The notes beneath the pieces are model-generated. The model ran no database searches, was not told the origin of the DNA, and worked only from the letters and a program-made list of their open reading frames with translations. 64,000 nt of DNA from Chaetoceros tenuissimus. Its lineage: Eukaryota > Bacillariophyta > Thalassiosirophyceae > Chaetocerotales > Chaetocerotaceae. The DNA lies in NCBI GenBank assembly GCA_021927905.1, contig BLLK01000047.1, positions 3,348,001-3,412,000 of the forward strand, given 5' to 3'. Position 1 is the stretch's first letter, and every line of letters starts with the position of its first letter. Shown piece after piece: positions 19,368 through 30,671 of this stretch. The position numbers and the translations under genes were made by a program.

Positions 19368-20117
19368 TCAATTCAAAGCCTTAGCATAGGCAACGAGATC
19401 TTTTGTAGCCTTTTCGTGCAATTTTAATACTTGATCAACGCTCTTTTTATCTGCGGCTGCGGCAATAGCATAAAGATCACTCTTAACTTGCTTTTCGAGA
19501 GAGCATAATTGCTCTTCATTTTCAGAAATTTTACTAAGTTTATCCATAGTCTGTCCCAAAGTCCCCATTGGCCCAGTTAGAATGCCAATAACTTTGCTCC
19601 ACTTTTTCTCAGATGCTAGACTTGGGATATCAGCAAGTGCTACTGACGCCTTTTCAAGTCTCTCGATAAGCATCGAAGCATCAGCACCTTGGTAAATTTT
19701 CTTGCTTTCATCAAGATATGCTAGACATTCCCTATTTCCTAAACTCTCTACCAAGCATTGCTTATTGACACGATTATTCATTCCCTCTAACATGTTTGGA
19801 AATTCTAGATTGGCATCTGCTCCAAAAACAGCTGAAGCTTCTTCTGGTGAGGCTGTCAACGCTCCAACTGTTGCTGTGGTAGCCAATAACTGACCAATCA
19901 TGGCGAATGTAGCTTCTCTTCTGTCCATGTCTAAATCTAATTCTGGTTCAGGGCAAATTTCACACTTTGATTTATCTTTTTCATTCTGTTGCATTCTCTT
20001 GCTACGATATCTCATTTTCATCATCTGGCCATGTTGCCGACTTGTACTAGTCCTGATAGAAGATAGAGAAGAGACTTCAACAGCCAAAGTCGACAGGGCT
20101 AAACTTGATAGTTTCAT
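19368..20117 (-). CDS. Thylakoid-lumen protein, PsbQ/Psb31-like four-helix bundle
   Basis: 249 residues in one exon. The N-terminus MKLSSLALSTLAVEVSSLSS is a signal peptide, followed by a basic transit-peptide-like stretch. At residues 65-97 there is a second, twin-arginine signal: DRREATFAMIGQLL, a hydrophobic core, then ASA before VFGADANLEF, the arrangement used to send proteins across the thylakoid membrane. The mature part of about 150 residues is all helical, with four amphipathic segments (SMLIERLEKASVALADIPS, KWSKVIGILTGPMGTLGQTM and two more) and two Cys near its start. This resembles the PsbQ fold used by diatom extrinsic photosystem II proteins such as PsbQ' and Psb31. The exact subunit is not certain. 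Confidence 0.6.
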   Translation of the reverse strand: MKLSSLALSTLAVEVSSLSSIRTSTSRQHGQMMKMRYRSKRMQQNEKDKSKCEICPEPELDLDMDRREATFAMIGQLLATTATVGALTASPEEASAVFGADANLEFPNMLEGMNNRVNKQCLVESLGNRECLAYLDESKKIYQGADASMLIERLEKASVALADIPSLASEKKWSKVIGILTGPMGTLGQTMDKLSKISENEEQLCSLEKQVKSDLYAIAAAADKKSVDQVLKLHEKATKDLVAYAKALN

Positions 20118-20656
20118 GCTATGGTTTCTATTAGATTCAAGTGCAATTTCTATTCTTTTTATGTGATTTGAAGTTAGCAGTTTTCACAGTTCAACTCAAA
20201 AACAATGTCGAGACGACATGTCGACGCTCTTCTTGTTGAAGATTGAAGATAGTTTGATCTCAGTATGAATTTGTACTTACGTAACTGCGTGTGCGTAGAA
20301 ATCATACTGATAATGTTTTCGAAAATCGATTTGAACTGCCTACAAGAAAAATAGGTTTAGATATTTTATTAGCTTTAGCTAGACTAGTGGTAGATGCATA
20401 TTTGTATTTCAGAAGTAGTATAGCAATAATAATTAGTTGAGTTTGAAAGATCCAACAGAGGTGGATGAACCACAGTCTTTCACAACGTTTCTAATCCCGA
20501 AAGAATTTGCCTACTCATTAAAAGATTATTAAATCACTTTTCCTTCGTCAAAAATCATCTTGAGATTCACATACGAGTAATTATATAAAGATAGTCATAA
20601 TTAAAATTAATACTATGCTCATTAGTTACTATGAAAAAATCATCAACCCATTATTT
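20118..20656. other. Intergenic region, nothing recognised
   Basis: AT-rich gap upstream of the lumenal-protein gene and downstream of the Q/P/M-rich gene. No gene, RNA or repeat seen. Confidence 0.5.
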
Positions 20657-21892
20657 TTATACAGATAATTCAACTGGATTATCTTTCTTTTCTCCATGTA
20701 AAACCTGTGCTGGTTCTACCCCCTCATCAAGAACAGCAGATGCATCTTGAGGCACTGGAATATCTAAATGTTCTTCTGTATTCACCTTGCCTATTTCAGC
20801 CACTACTGAATTTTCAACTGGAGGCATCATTACTTCACCATCACCTGGTTGCGGAAGAATCATACCTTCTTGATGTTCGTCTGCTACTTGCCCAGGATAC
20901 ATCATGTATTGACCTGGCGCCATCATCATTGGCATTTGACCCTGTGCTGCCATAGGTTGCTGTTGTCCCTGTGCTGTTTGATCTAGTAAAGGCTGAGTTC
21001 CATCTTCTGCAGGAGCAACTTGCTGTTGCCCTTCAACAATAGGCTGACCATTCGCATCCGTCTGTGGAGGAAACATTCCTTGAGGCATTCCAGGATATTG
21101 AAAAGGAGGAAAACCAGGAATCATTCCTTGAGGATATCCTCTCATAATTTGTTCAGGTCTCACACCCATTTGTCTAGCTGTGTTTTGAATATATTGTTCC
21201 ATTTGCGGATCTGGCTTTTGACCTCTACTAGGATCCTGACCTGGAAAAAAGACAGGATATTGCGGCATTAATCCCATACCATCAGGCGCCATTGGGAGTT
21301 GTCCATTTAAAAGCATATTTTGCAAAGTACGTGAATCGCCTTGTGTTGGAGCAGCTCCAGCCAGCATACCTCCATCAGCTCTTGATGCCTGCTGTCTTTT
21401 CTTTGCGAGACGAAGACGACGAGATAACTGATTTTTGCGCTGACACAAGAGGACACCATCACTATCAAAAATACTACGGTCGGATTTCCCTGTTCCTTCT
21501 GTTCCTTCCGGAAAGATGAAACCTCCATCGAGTAGTGCTTCAAGTAGACTCAATTCAGGATTCAAAAGACGAGCAGCGACAGCTCTGTGCATACGTGCGT
21601 CACCGTGTCTCCCCTTGTTGGTAGGTTTGGACCGTTTTGCAGGTGGAGGCCCTTCCAACCCTTCAGGCATATGTTGCATAGCATTGGGATCTACTCCCGT
21701 CATTTCTTCCATAGGAGGAGGATTGATTGCCAAAGCTTGCTCCTCAGTAGTAACTTCCTCAGTCGTGGGAAGTTGTGCTAGAGTTTCATGATTGATAGGT
21801 TCTTCTACCTCTTCGCGTGGTCTCTTCAGATCATCTGTTTCTTGTATTTCTGGAACAGTTTCAGAAAGTGATGGTGCGTCTGCTGTATTCAT
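20657..21892 (-). CDS. Q/P/M-rich protein with an unnamed basic domain
   Basis: 411 residues. Residues 1-95 are acidic and disordered and contain PPPAKRSKPTNKG, a nuclear localisation-like patch. Residues 97-172 form the only ordered-looking domain: RMHRAVAARLLNPELSLLEA, LLDGGFIFPEG, then DSDGVLLCQRKNQLSRRLRL and KKRQQ. I recall similar domains in many predicted diatom proteins, but know no named function. The second half is low complexity, rich in Gln, Pro, Met and Gly (QGMIPGFPPFQYPGMPQGMF), like transcription activation or condensate-forming regions. A nuclear regulator or RNA-binding role is inferred. Single exon, low-complexity codons not unusual. Confidence 0.7.
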   Translation of the reverse strand: MNTADAPSLSETVPEIQETDDLKRPREEVEEPINHETLAQLPTTEEVTTEEQALAINPPPMEEMTGVDPNAMQHMPEGLEGPPPAKRSKPTNKGRHGDARMHRAVAARLLNPELSLLEALLDGGFIFPEGTEGTGKSDRSIFDSDGVLLCQRKNQLSRRLRLAKKRQQASRADGGMLAGAAPTQGDSRTLQNMLLNGQLPMAPDGMGLMPQYPVFFPGQDPSRGQKPDPQMEQYIQNTARQMGVRPEQIMRGYPQGMIPGFPPFQYPGMPQGMFPPQTDANGQPIVEGQQQVAPAEDGTQPLLDQTAQGQQQPMAAQGQMPMMMAPGQYMMYPGQVADEHQEGMILPQPGDGEVMMPPVENSVVAEIGKVNTEEHLDIPVPQDASAVLDEGVEPAQVLHGEKKDNPVELSV

Positions 21893-22372
21893 TATTATGT
21901 TTGGGTTATGTTTTAGGTTTGTGAGGGGATGGTAAAGTTGTGGCTATTAATGTGGCTTATTATTGGCCTATCGATAGTTGAGTGGAATGAACAGGAAGCA
22001 ACAACAAGGTTCGTTTTTGTGAGAGGAGAAATTGAGCAGTAGCTCTCACCATCTGGCTGTCAAAAGCGTCCGTTCAATACTATCCATGTACGTACACGAT
22101 GAAATTTTCAAACTGAAAAACTTCCGATGTACTTCTAATCAATACCTACGTTATTTTAATCTCTTTCTCCTTCTTTTCTTTCCCGAAGAGCGAGGGATAA
22201 GCTATGAGCTATCAATGAGCTGCCACAGAAAACAAACAACACTCGAAATAATAGTGAAGCTATCTGAATCTATCAGTTTACTCCATTGTAACCAGTTATT
22301 TGACAGTATTCGTTGTGATAGATATAAATACAAGACAACGATAAAAGCACACTTGCATAAACATATAAAAGA
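21893..22372. other. Divergent intergenic region
   Basis: 480 bp between the Q/P/M-rich gene (minus) and mS33 (plus). Likely promoters for both. A TACGTACACG stretch lies near 22088. Open frames here are not protein-like. Confidence 0.4.
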
Positions 22373-22645
22373 ATGGCATCGAGACAAGCAATATCAAAAT
22401 TAACTCAAGAAATATTCAACCAGCTTCCAAACAAGGGAATTAGAACTGGTGCCAAAATCCTCAAACAACGATGGACTGGTGAATTAGAAGCACGGTATTA
22501 CCCTGAATCAATTACAAAGATTGCAAGAAAGGTATCACCTGGTTATGTAACTGCACAAGAGGAGAGAAGGTTGTTGAAATTGGACACTCTAAGAAGACGA
22601 GGCAAGGGACCTCCAAAGAAGGGAAGTGGAAAGAGAAAGAAGTAG
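22373..22645 (+). CDS. Mitochondrial small ribosomal subunit protein mS33
   Basis: 90 residues. The pattern is that of MRPS33/mS33: an N-terminal helix (ISKLTQEIFNQ), TGAKILKQRWTGELEARYYP with the conserved Tyr-Tyr-Pro, an E-E-R-R segment, and the diagnostic tail RRRGKGPPKKGSGKRKK. The protein sits in the mitoribosomal small subunit head. The length matches the family (85-110). No long presequence is needed; the basic, amphipathic start can serve for import. Confidence 0.85.
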   Translation: MASRQAISKLTQEIFNQLPNKGIRTGAKILKQRWTGELEARYYPESITKIARKVSPGYVTAQEERRLLKLDTLRRRGKGPPKKGSGKRKK

Positions 22646-23456
22646 ACATGAGTATATTGGTGAGACTTTTATGAATGGAGATGTAAATTTCACAGCAAAG
22701 CGTTGAAAAGTTGAGTCTAATGAAAAAATCCATGGGTTCGATGCATGTCATGATTTTGATATATCAACATGAAGTAAAACAATAATTTGCACATCCAAAG
22801 GAACATCTACATCTCTTTATTAATGACCTAAAATAATATTCGATATGATGCTATAATGTTGTCACAAATATCAAATACTTTGTTTTTATGGTTGTAAATA
22901 TTTAGTAATCATGAAGAACAGTTCATCTATTTGGTTCTTTTGAAAAGAAACACATTCTCTCTTTTCGTCGAAAGCAAATAAAAGTCAAGAGTCAAGACAG
23001 ATAGATGTGAATCACCTAGTAGAACAGTTGCTTAAAGATGCGATTCGGATTGGTCTGCTCCTTTTGAGAACCATAAAGAGAAACTGCCCTGGTTACTGTA
23101 GACCATAGACTATTAAAAACAGATGGATTCGAGGCAGTTTTCACTTGATTGTTTTGGATGATGATAAATGATCACTCTAATAGAAATAGTAGTACAAGAG
23201 GTTATGATCTCTCATTGGAACTCCAACGAAGCCCGTTTGTTCCAACAGTCATCTTCAATCTGTTTATCATAATTCAAACACAATCTTCATTTATAATCAT
23301 TGCATTACTTCATGACTACTATGAATCACAAAAGGACTTTTTAGTAGCATAAAACTCATAATCTGAAGCATAGAAAGTAGAAGGCCGAAAAGCCAGAGAA
23401 GGAATCGAAATAACAAAATAGAAACAAAAAAAATAAGATTCAGCATCGGAATCAAA
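22646..23456. other. Intergenic region, nothing recognised
   Basis: About 0.8 kb, AT-rich. It contains the 3' flank of mS33 and the 5' flank of the TMEM184-like gene. No RNA gene, repeat or believable open frame seen. Confidence 0.5.
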
Positions 23457-25430
23457 ATGATGGATGATAGTGACCTGTCAGACATTGAAGAGGAGAATTC
23501 AATTTCTTCATTCTCCAGCAATGCTCTTCCCAAGCAGAATACAAATGACTTGACTTCTGCATCAACAGATGTATCTCATGCGAATTCAAAAATGAATCCA
23601 TTGCATATTGAAACAGGTGCGATATCTCAACAAGAAGAAGATGAGAACAACGAAGATGATCATCTCTCCACTCCTCTGATAGTTTCATCGACATCAGAAT
23701 ATGAAATTGAAAGTGGAATCAGAAAAAGAACTTCGTCGCTGGATGCATCAAAGCGGGTATCAGTACGAAGTCCAAACCATTTCTACAATAAAAGAAAAGA
23801 GAGAATGAAGGAATGCTTTACTAGAGCTCTTGAATTACAGAGAAAAATGTGGAGAAATACAATTACACTCATGAACTTTTTAGCCAAGGTTTTGTTTTGG
23901 GTCAGTTTAATTGCCATGTCTGCTGGAATTCTTTACTTTACACGAGAGCTTGCAATCAATGGGTAAGTTGTGGTCAACATGTTGCATTTCTTTGTATTTA
24001 TTCCGTCTTGATTTTATTGTATCTCATGTCTTTGCAGCAAAGAACCCCATTTAATAGCATGGTTTTCAGCAGGAGGCTTTGTCATATTGGGTTTTCCAAT
24101 TTCAATTTATGGAATTTTGATGCATCTTACCAATTACTATCAACCCAATACTCAATGCTATGTCGTACGTATTTTGTGGATGGTGCCAATTTATTCCATT
24201 GAATCCTGGCTTTGCCTGAGATTCCATGAAGTGGCAATATATATTGAGACATTGAGAGATTGCTACGAATCTTTTGTTTTGTATTGCTTTTTACAATTCT
24301 TGATTGAAGTTCTAGGTGGTGAAGAGGCACTTATTATGTTGCTCAAGGATAAATCTCCAACTAGAGGAATACATATATGGGGCTTTGATTGGTGTATCAA
24401 ACCATGGGTCATGGGTCAACCCATCTCTGTTATCGATGAAGAAACTGGAAAGAGACAAGTTAAATGGACAAGTCCGTTTTTCAAAAACTGTAAATTGGGA
24501 TGTTTGCAATATGTTTTGTGCAAGCTAGTTTGTTCACTTTGTGTCATGATTTTGGAAAAGTTCGGTCTATACAAGGAAGGAGACTTTTCATATTCCAGCG
24601 GTTATCTCTACATTTGTATTTTGACAAATACAAGTCAATGCTGGGCGCTGTATTGTTTAGTATTCTTTTACTATGCTACCAAGAATGAACTAGGACCCAT
24701 TCGTCCAGTTGGAAAGTTTTTGTCCGTTAAAGCATTGGTGTTCTTCACTTGGTGGCAAAGTGTTGGAATTGCATTTTTGCATCAAATGGACTTGATTCCG
24801 GCTTATATTGAAGGTGGTTGGAGTTCAGAAGAGGTTGCAAAGGGTATCCAAGCCTATCTCATCTGTGTCGAGATGTTTGCTGCGGCCATTGTACATACCT
24901 TTGTCTTTCCACATACTGACTACATGAGACCTATCGTGACATCAAAAACTCCAGTTGGAGCTGCCAACTTTGGGAGAAAAGTCAGAGTAGGAAGACGACT
25001 TGGAAGGTATAGGAATTCTATGGGGCATTTAGTTGGAAAAGATGATCGAAGTGCTTGTAGCAAGACCAGTGACGCACCGTCGATGTTTGATGCCGAGTCC
25101 CATTCCGCCAATAGTAGCGGTCATGGCATTGAAATAGTGGATGAGACAGGGACACTACAGCCACACGCAGATACAATAGCAGAACTTGACACTGATTTAA
25201 ATGGAAAGAAACACAAGAGAAAAGGATTTGTCAATGCTTTAATTGATAGTGCTGTGCCTCGTGATGTAATGGAAAATACTGTTGGTATTGCCAGAGGCGA
25301 TTTTACAGTAGAGAAGAAGACACTCCTCTATCACGCAGCTGCTTCTGACGAATATTCTTTGTTTGCGAAAAGAAGGGCTATGATGGGTAAAAGACCTATC
25401 GTTCCAAAGCGTCAACATCGCAAAGATTAA
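23457..25430 (+). CDS. TMEM184/OST-alpha (DUF300) family multipass membrane protein
   Basis: Exons 23457-23962 and 24038-25430 (75-nt intron) give 632 residues. Residues 1-130 are acidic, Ser-rich and cytosolic-looking. Then come seven or eight membrane segments, among them LFWVSLIAMSAGILYF, AWFSAGGFVILGFPISIYG, VVRILWMVPIYSIESW and YLYICILTNTSQCWALYCLV. Family signatures are visible: MVPIYSIESWLCLRF, DCYESFVLYCFLQFLIEVLGGE, and WQSVGIAFL in the C-terminal core. A cytosolic tail of about 170 residues follows, basic near the membrane. Animal members move bile acids and steroids with OST-beta or work in endolysosomes; the substrate here is unknown. Confidence 0.85.
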
Positions 25431-25533
25431 AATTAAGATGATGTTGGATGTTTAAAAAATTGACTTTGACGCTTTGCTTAATTCTTATTTCTAATGATGA
25501 TAATGTTTGACTCATAATTAGTCCTCTCATCCT

Positions 25534-26718
25534 TTACACTTTGCCAGTCAAACCAAACTGCTGTAGAATCTTATGTCTTTGACTTTCTTTAGTGAACAGG
25601 CTCTCAACTTGTTTCTTCAACACCTTCTTTTCGTCTTTACTCATCATTAAAACCACCATGTCAATACCTTGAATGTTACCCAACACTTTCAAAATACCAA
25701 CTCCTTTCAAAGGATCCGCAAGTAAAACACACATTGATGTAATGTCGAAGAGCATGTCACTGTTTTCCATTCCATATTTGTATATCTTGGAGAAAAATTT
25801 TGGTTGTACACGTTCGAGGCAAATAACCTTGTCATTCTGGGAAAAACTTTTCCAAAGTTGTTCAAAGTCGAGCCAAGACCTAGACTGTAGAATAGCATCA
25901 ATATCTCCACTTCTATCGAGCACTTGAACTTGCTTTTTTTCACAAGGAGAGGCTTCCAAACTTGTGAATTGCTTCTTTTTCTGAGATTCAATTGATGGAG
26001 GTAATTGCTCATCCACTTTATCCCCTACAAAGTCAATCTTTTTCAAAGGAGCCTTTTCAATGGCTTTCAACAACATTCTGCTCAACTTTTCGCAGTCTTT
26101 TTCAATGACAGCCATCACAACATCTTCATCAGGAGTATTGGTTGCAAGTATTTTGGCCTGATTCAGATCCAAAAGAGCTGATCGAATCATACCCAACGAC
26201 GAACGAGCTAAAGCCCGTCTTTGATATGACTTTAGGTGGGTGGGATCAAGTACAATAGCACTTGTAGCATCTGTCGCAGCCTTTTTCCATTGCTTTAGTT
26301 TTAGAAAGGCCATGGCTACAATGAAAATGGGTTTGAGTTGAAAGCTTACTTATATACAAACAAATAGCTTTTGACTGAACGCACCTCTGTTTGAATAGGC
26401 AACCATACAACATGGATCCAATTGAATGCATCTTGAGTAGCTCTTGATTGCCTCGTCATACTTCTTCAATTTGAAGAAATTATTCCCCTTTATTCTCTCT
26501 TGTTCAACTACTTGTTCAGCATTCAATGCTTGTTCACCATGCGAGTCCACTCGGTCGACAGGTACAGGTAAGATACATTCTTGCATGATGGGTTCATCTA
26601 ACCGATTGTCTTCTTTGTCCAACATTTTCTGTTCCCATTCACATAACTCATTCAAAACTTTACTTTGCTCTTCTGCCGTACGGCGAAGATTAATCTGTGA
26701 TTCGATGAGAGGGTTCAT
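25534..26718 (-). CDS. RPAP3-like TPR cochaperone (R2TP complex)
   Basis: Exons 26718-26385 and 26315-25534 (67-nt intron) give 371 residues. The N-terminus (NLRRTAEEQSKVLNELCEWE) resembles the segment ahead of the TPRs in RPAP3. Residues 70-150 are TPRs of the HSP90-clamp kind: KGNNFFKLKKYDEAIKSYSR, then AYSNRAMAFLKLKQWKKA restored across the intron, and YQRRALARSSLG. Residues 265-360 look like the RPAP3_C domain (WLDFEQLWKSFSQNDKVI ... KVLGNIQGIDMVVLMMS). RPAP3 links HSP90 to RUVBL1/2 for building polymerases and snoRNPs; SPAG1-type relatives help assemble dyneins. Which of these applies cannot be decided by eye. Confidence 0.8.
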
Positions 26719-27101
26719 GGAAATCAGAAATAGAGAGACTTGGAAAGAATATGAATATCAACAATTTGAGAGGGGAGGTTTCTAACTTTTCTATTTGTGA
26801 AATTTTTGAATTTTCAAAACTGATTAGCTAAATGAGAAATACTTATCCTTTCGCTAACACCTCTTTTTCTTTCAATCCGAGAAAGTTTCAAATTCTTTTC
26901 CTCTTCACCCTCTATATATCGCAAGGATTAGATTATCAGGTATGTTATTCCCCTTACTCAGCCAACAGGTATCTTTTAAACTCACTTTTTGTTTGGATCT
27001 ACATCTTTTAGAAGCATCTTTTCCATGTTCTGAAAGTATTGAAGTCTGAATACTAGCCCTTGTTTGGATTCCACATTCAAAACAAGCTCTATCTTTACAG
27101 C
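26719..27101. promoter_or_regulatory. Shared divergent promoter region, RPAP3-like / LRR-IQ genes
   Basis: 383 bp between opposite start codons. It contains CCTCTATATATCGC near 26909, a possible TATA-type element. Promoter role inferred from position. Confidence 0.4.
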
Positions 27102-29854
27102 ATGCCCCCTGTCATCAATACAGATACTATTGATCTTTTGGCTCTCAGCAAAGTAGGAATCGAAATAACTGATCAGTTTGTCTCAGACCTAATAAAACAA
27201 ACCAAGCAAAGTGTCTTGAAATTGAACCTTACCGACTGCAACGAAATAACTGATTTGTCACTCGATAGAATAGGAAATAAGTTCAAAGACTTGCAAGAGG
27301 TTATTTTGAAAGGATGTAACAAGATTAGTCTTGTCGGGATACGTAGTCTTGCCTTGAATTGTCAAAACTTGAAAAAGATTTCTTTTCAGGGTTACGATAT
27401 TGGTGACTTAGGTCTCAGAGTGATTGCTTCGAATCTAGTTGCGCTTGAGGAGATCGATTTATCAGGTTGTACACAAGTTTCTGATCGCGGCTTATCTGAG
27501 CTTGGTCACTGCTGCCGAAATTTACAATCAATCAATTTGCGAGGTTGTTCAAGCATCAATGAGTCTGGACATTGGGCTCTCTGTGAACTTGAACATTGTA
27601 CAAAGCTCACTGAAATTGATCTTAGTCATTGTATTTACTTGAGTGATGTAGGCATTGTAGCTTTGACAAAACGATGCCCGCAACTTGAAAGAATTAGAAT
27701 CAATCATTGTAATGTATCAGCAAGGGCTGTTACCAAAGCTACTTTGCTTTGCACAAATCTTGTGGAGCTTGGTTTAGCACAAACTTGCTATTCTTGGTCG
27801 AGAGAAGATGTAACAAAGTTACTCGAGTCCGTCAAAGCTAAGATTCAGATATTAGATTTGTCTCAATGTCAATACATTAGAGCGGAACAGGTTGAGCTCC
27901 TTTGCAATTGCACGAAATTAAAATCTTTGCATTTGCAAGGATGCAACCCTATAGACAAGGACGTAATCATGATACAACATGAACTTCAACATTTGGAAAC
28001 TCTAAGTCTGTCTTACACTTTGATTACGAATGAAGCACTTGAAAAGTTTGAAAAGAAGGAAGGTGGACTTGGACTTTCTAATCTCGACGTAACTGAATGT
28101 GAGAACATTTGTCCAGCGGCTCTCGAGAATTTGGTATCCATATTTCCTTATTCGAGGTTGATTGTAGAAGAGGATCATTTTGTTGGGTTTCAATCGCTTC
28201 CTGATGAAGCAAAGCTACGCAGAATCGCAATGACTACATATACCCAACGACTTGCCTCGACATGTATACAACGTTTCGCGAGAGGGTATATTGTGAGAAT
28301 GATTATTTGGAAGAGTAGAAGAATGAAGGCGTCTGGTGAGTGTATTGAACAAGATAGATGAAATGCGCTTATTGGTCTTGCTCATCATTTGTGCTCATCT
28401 TGTTCCATTCAGTTGAACTTGGAATCCCAAAATTGCAAGCTCAATTTCGACGAAAGAGACAGGTGAGACTTTTTCACAAGCTTCTTGAAGAAAGAAAACA
28501 ATACTTTGCAGCTCTCGCTATACAAAAGTGCTTCAAGAGGTTTCAATGGCGTTGTTATTACTGTAATCGGCAAGAGTATCAGAGGCTATTCAAGGTACGA
28601 TACCAATCTGCAAAACAAATTCAGTCTTGCTACAAAAAGTACCGTCAAAAACTTGAAATAGCAAGGGAAATGAAACTTGTCGCAATTGTAGACTTGAAGA
28701 GAAAGCAAAATGAACTCAAGAGAAATAAGTCTGCAATAAGAATCCAAAATATGGTACGACAGGTTCAAGCGCGAATGAAATTATTATATCTCATTTCTGT
28801 TGAAAAGCAGAGAGCGAGGCAAGAGTCAATAGAGAACCAATCATCTATTCAGATTCAGAGGGCCTACAGAGGATTTGTAGGGAGACTGCAAGCGCAGGAG
28901 AAGAGGAAGAAGAACGCTGAGATAGAGCTTCGTTGGAAAATGGCTAGGAATATCCAGTGCTTCTGGCGAGTTGTACAGTCTAAACAATTTTTGGGTCAAC
29001 TCCAATACTTCCAACAAGTCGCAGAGCAAGAAAAGAAAGTGGTAACTCTTCAAAGTCTTTGGAGGTCGACACTAGCAACTAGGAAGGTGCGACTTCTTCT
29101 GGCTCTGAAGAAGCTTAGAGAACGAGAGATACTTTGTGCTATTGACATGCAAAGGTATTATCGAGGCATGAAGGGTAGACGAAAAGCACATGCAAGACAA
29201 ATCACATTGATGAATCAACAGAAAACAAATGCTTCGGCAATTTATATTCAAAGAATATATCGTGGATTCCTTGGTCGCGAGGAATACTTTGCGGCAAAAT
29301 ATCTTAAATCGCTAGAGGAAGATATAAAACCAATTGAATACGCCATCAATAGTTGTCGCGACCATATTGCGGTACGAGAGAAAGAATTGAGTACTCTTCA
29401 TGATGATATAAGAGCGCAAGAAAAACGTTTGAAATCTTTGCATGGAGACTTAGACTTTGTTTCAAAAACAACAAAACGTTACATCGATACTACAGTACTG
29501 AATGGTATCCTACAACGATGTCAGACATCTACAGTCAAGGTAAGAGGCAATTTTATTCATGTACTTGTTCTTAACTATCGCTTGCTCTTAATTTTACTCA
29601 TTGCATCCTCACGTGCTCTCCCAAATTACTATTTGCTCTTAAAGATGTCCATCAAAACAGAAATAGAAAAGGTTGGAGAGAATGTCGACAATAGGAGGGA
29701 GGCCTTGAAGGAAATTCAAACAGAACTTGGAAAAAAGAAGAAGGAATGCAGAGATTTCGAAATAAAACTTTTGATACTTACAAGCAACACGAAGAAAAAG
29801 CTGATGAATGAAAGGAGGCAAGTTAGGATTATAGGAGCAAGAGGTTCTGTCTGA
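27102..29854 (+). CDS. LRR protein with about nine IQ motifs and a C-terminal coiled coil
   Basis: Exons 27102-28335, 28413-29539 and 29645-29854 give 856 residues. Residues 30-340 are F-box-like-type (AMN1/FBXL) leucine-rich repeats, e.g. LEEIDLSGCTQVSDRGLSEL and LTEIDLSHCIYLSDVGIVAL; no F-box itself is visible. From about residue 385 come IQ motifs, the calmodulin-binding pattern: CIQRFARGYIVR, AIQKCFKRFQWR, QIQSCYKKYRQK, RIQNMVRQVQAR, QIQRAYRGFVGR, NIQCFWRVVQSK, LQSLWRSTLATR, MQRYYRGMKGRR, IQRIYRGFLGRE. A coiled coil ends the protein. The second intron (105 nt) is a multiple of three and open, so retention would add a hydrophobic 35-residue insert. A cytoskeletal or flagellar calcium-linked scaffold is inferred. 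Confidence 0.85.
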
Positions 29855-30308
29855 ATGCTTTGTACAGGATGGCCTTGAGCGTACTCGAGGAGCTAAAGAG
29901 GATCTGACAGATATTTCATATTTGTACTATGATTATTCATATGTCCAAGTCACGTACTACAGAGATGACAGGAGTATTTAGTGTGCAGGTGACAAAAAAG
30001 GGGAGGAGAAAACCATGTCATTTACTATTAATTACTTTTTCGATGGAATAAAATCTGCAGGTAACAATACATTTAATTGACGATACCAAAGCAGAATTTT
30101 CTACCGAACATGAGAATTACTAGCACCATCTATCCAAGTTCATTTGGAATTTCTATGAGCTTTACCAAATGCCTCTTTCATCTTTGTTTGATGGAACTCT
30201 TACTTTAGCATAAACAGTATATTTCTATATCAGTGCAAAGTCTTCCATGTTTAATAATAGCTGTATCTTAACTACCCTACGATTTTGAAATGAATGGTCA
30301 TTCACTGT
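29855..30308. other. Intergenic region, nothing recognised
   Basis: AT-rich gap between the LRR-IQ gene and the truncated gene remnant. No gene, RNA or repeat seen. Confidence 0.5.
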
Positions 30309-30671
30309 TTAAGATGCCGATCTCCTTTCTTTCTCTAATGCGTCGTCTGCAAATTTGTCATCTATTCTCGATACAAAATAAGGAGTCAATCCTCCATGTA
30401 CAGCAGGAACCTTCGCTTTCAACAGATTTAGTAATATTTCTAATGTATGCTATTTGTGTATAGTCAAAAAATCGTTTATAAAAGACTCTACATGTAGATA
30501 CTGGAAGCGTTGAAATACTTCCAGTAATGAACTTTCAACTATCCTTCATGATAAAGTCAAAGCAAGAACTGCAGCAATAAAGTTTGAAGTCGTGAACGCA
30601 ATAGCTACGTTAGAAAGATACTGCACACTTATTTCTTTAGAAGTTATTGTTTCTATGATATGAATTATGAG
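30309..30671 (-). pseudogene. Truncated C-terminal gene remnant of unknown family
   Basis: Reading leftwards from the edge of the inverted repeat, one frame is strongly protein-like: IIHIIETITSKEISVQYLSN, FIAAVLALTLS, ESSLLEVFQRFQYLHVESFI, ILLNLLKAKVPAVHGGL, TPYFVSRIDDKFADDALEKE, ending in a stop at 30309. Two stop codons interrupt the frame, and the 5' part is cut off exactly where the inverted repeat begins at 30672. It could be a dead gene, or the stops could lie in introns I cannot define. The motif DDKF-x-DD also occurs at the end of the F-box/ankyrin protein on the other side of the inverted repeats, a weak hint of kinship. Confidence 0.5.
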
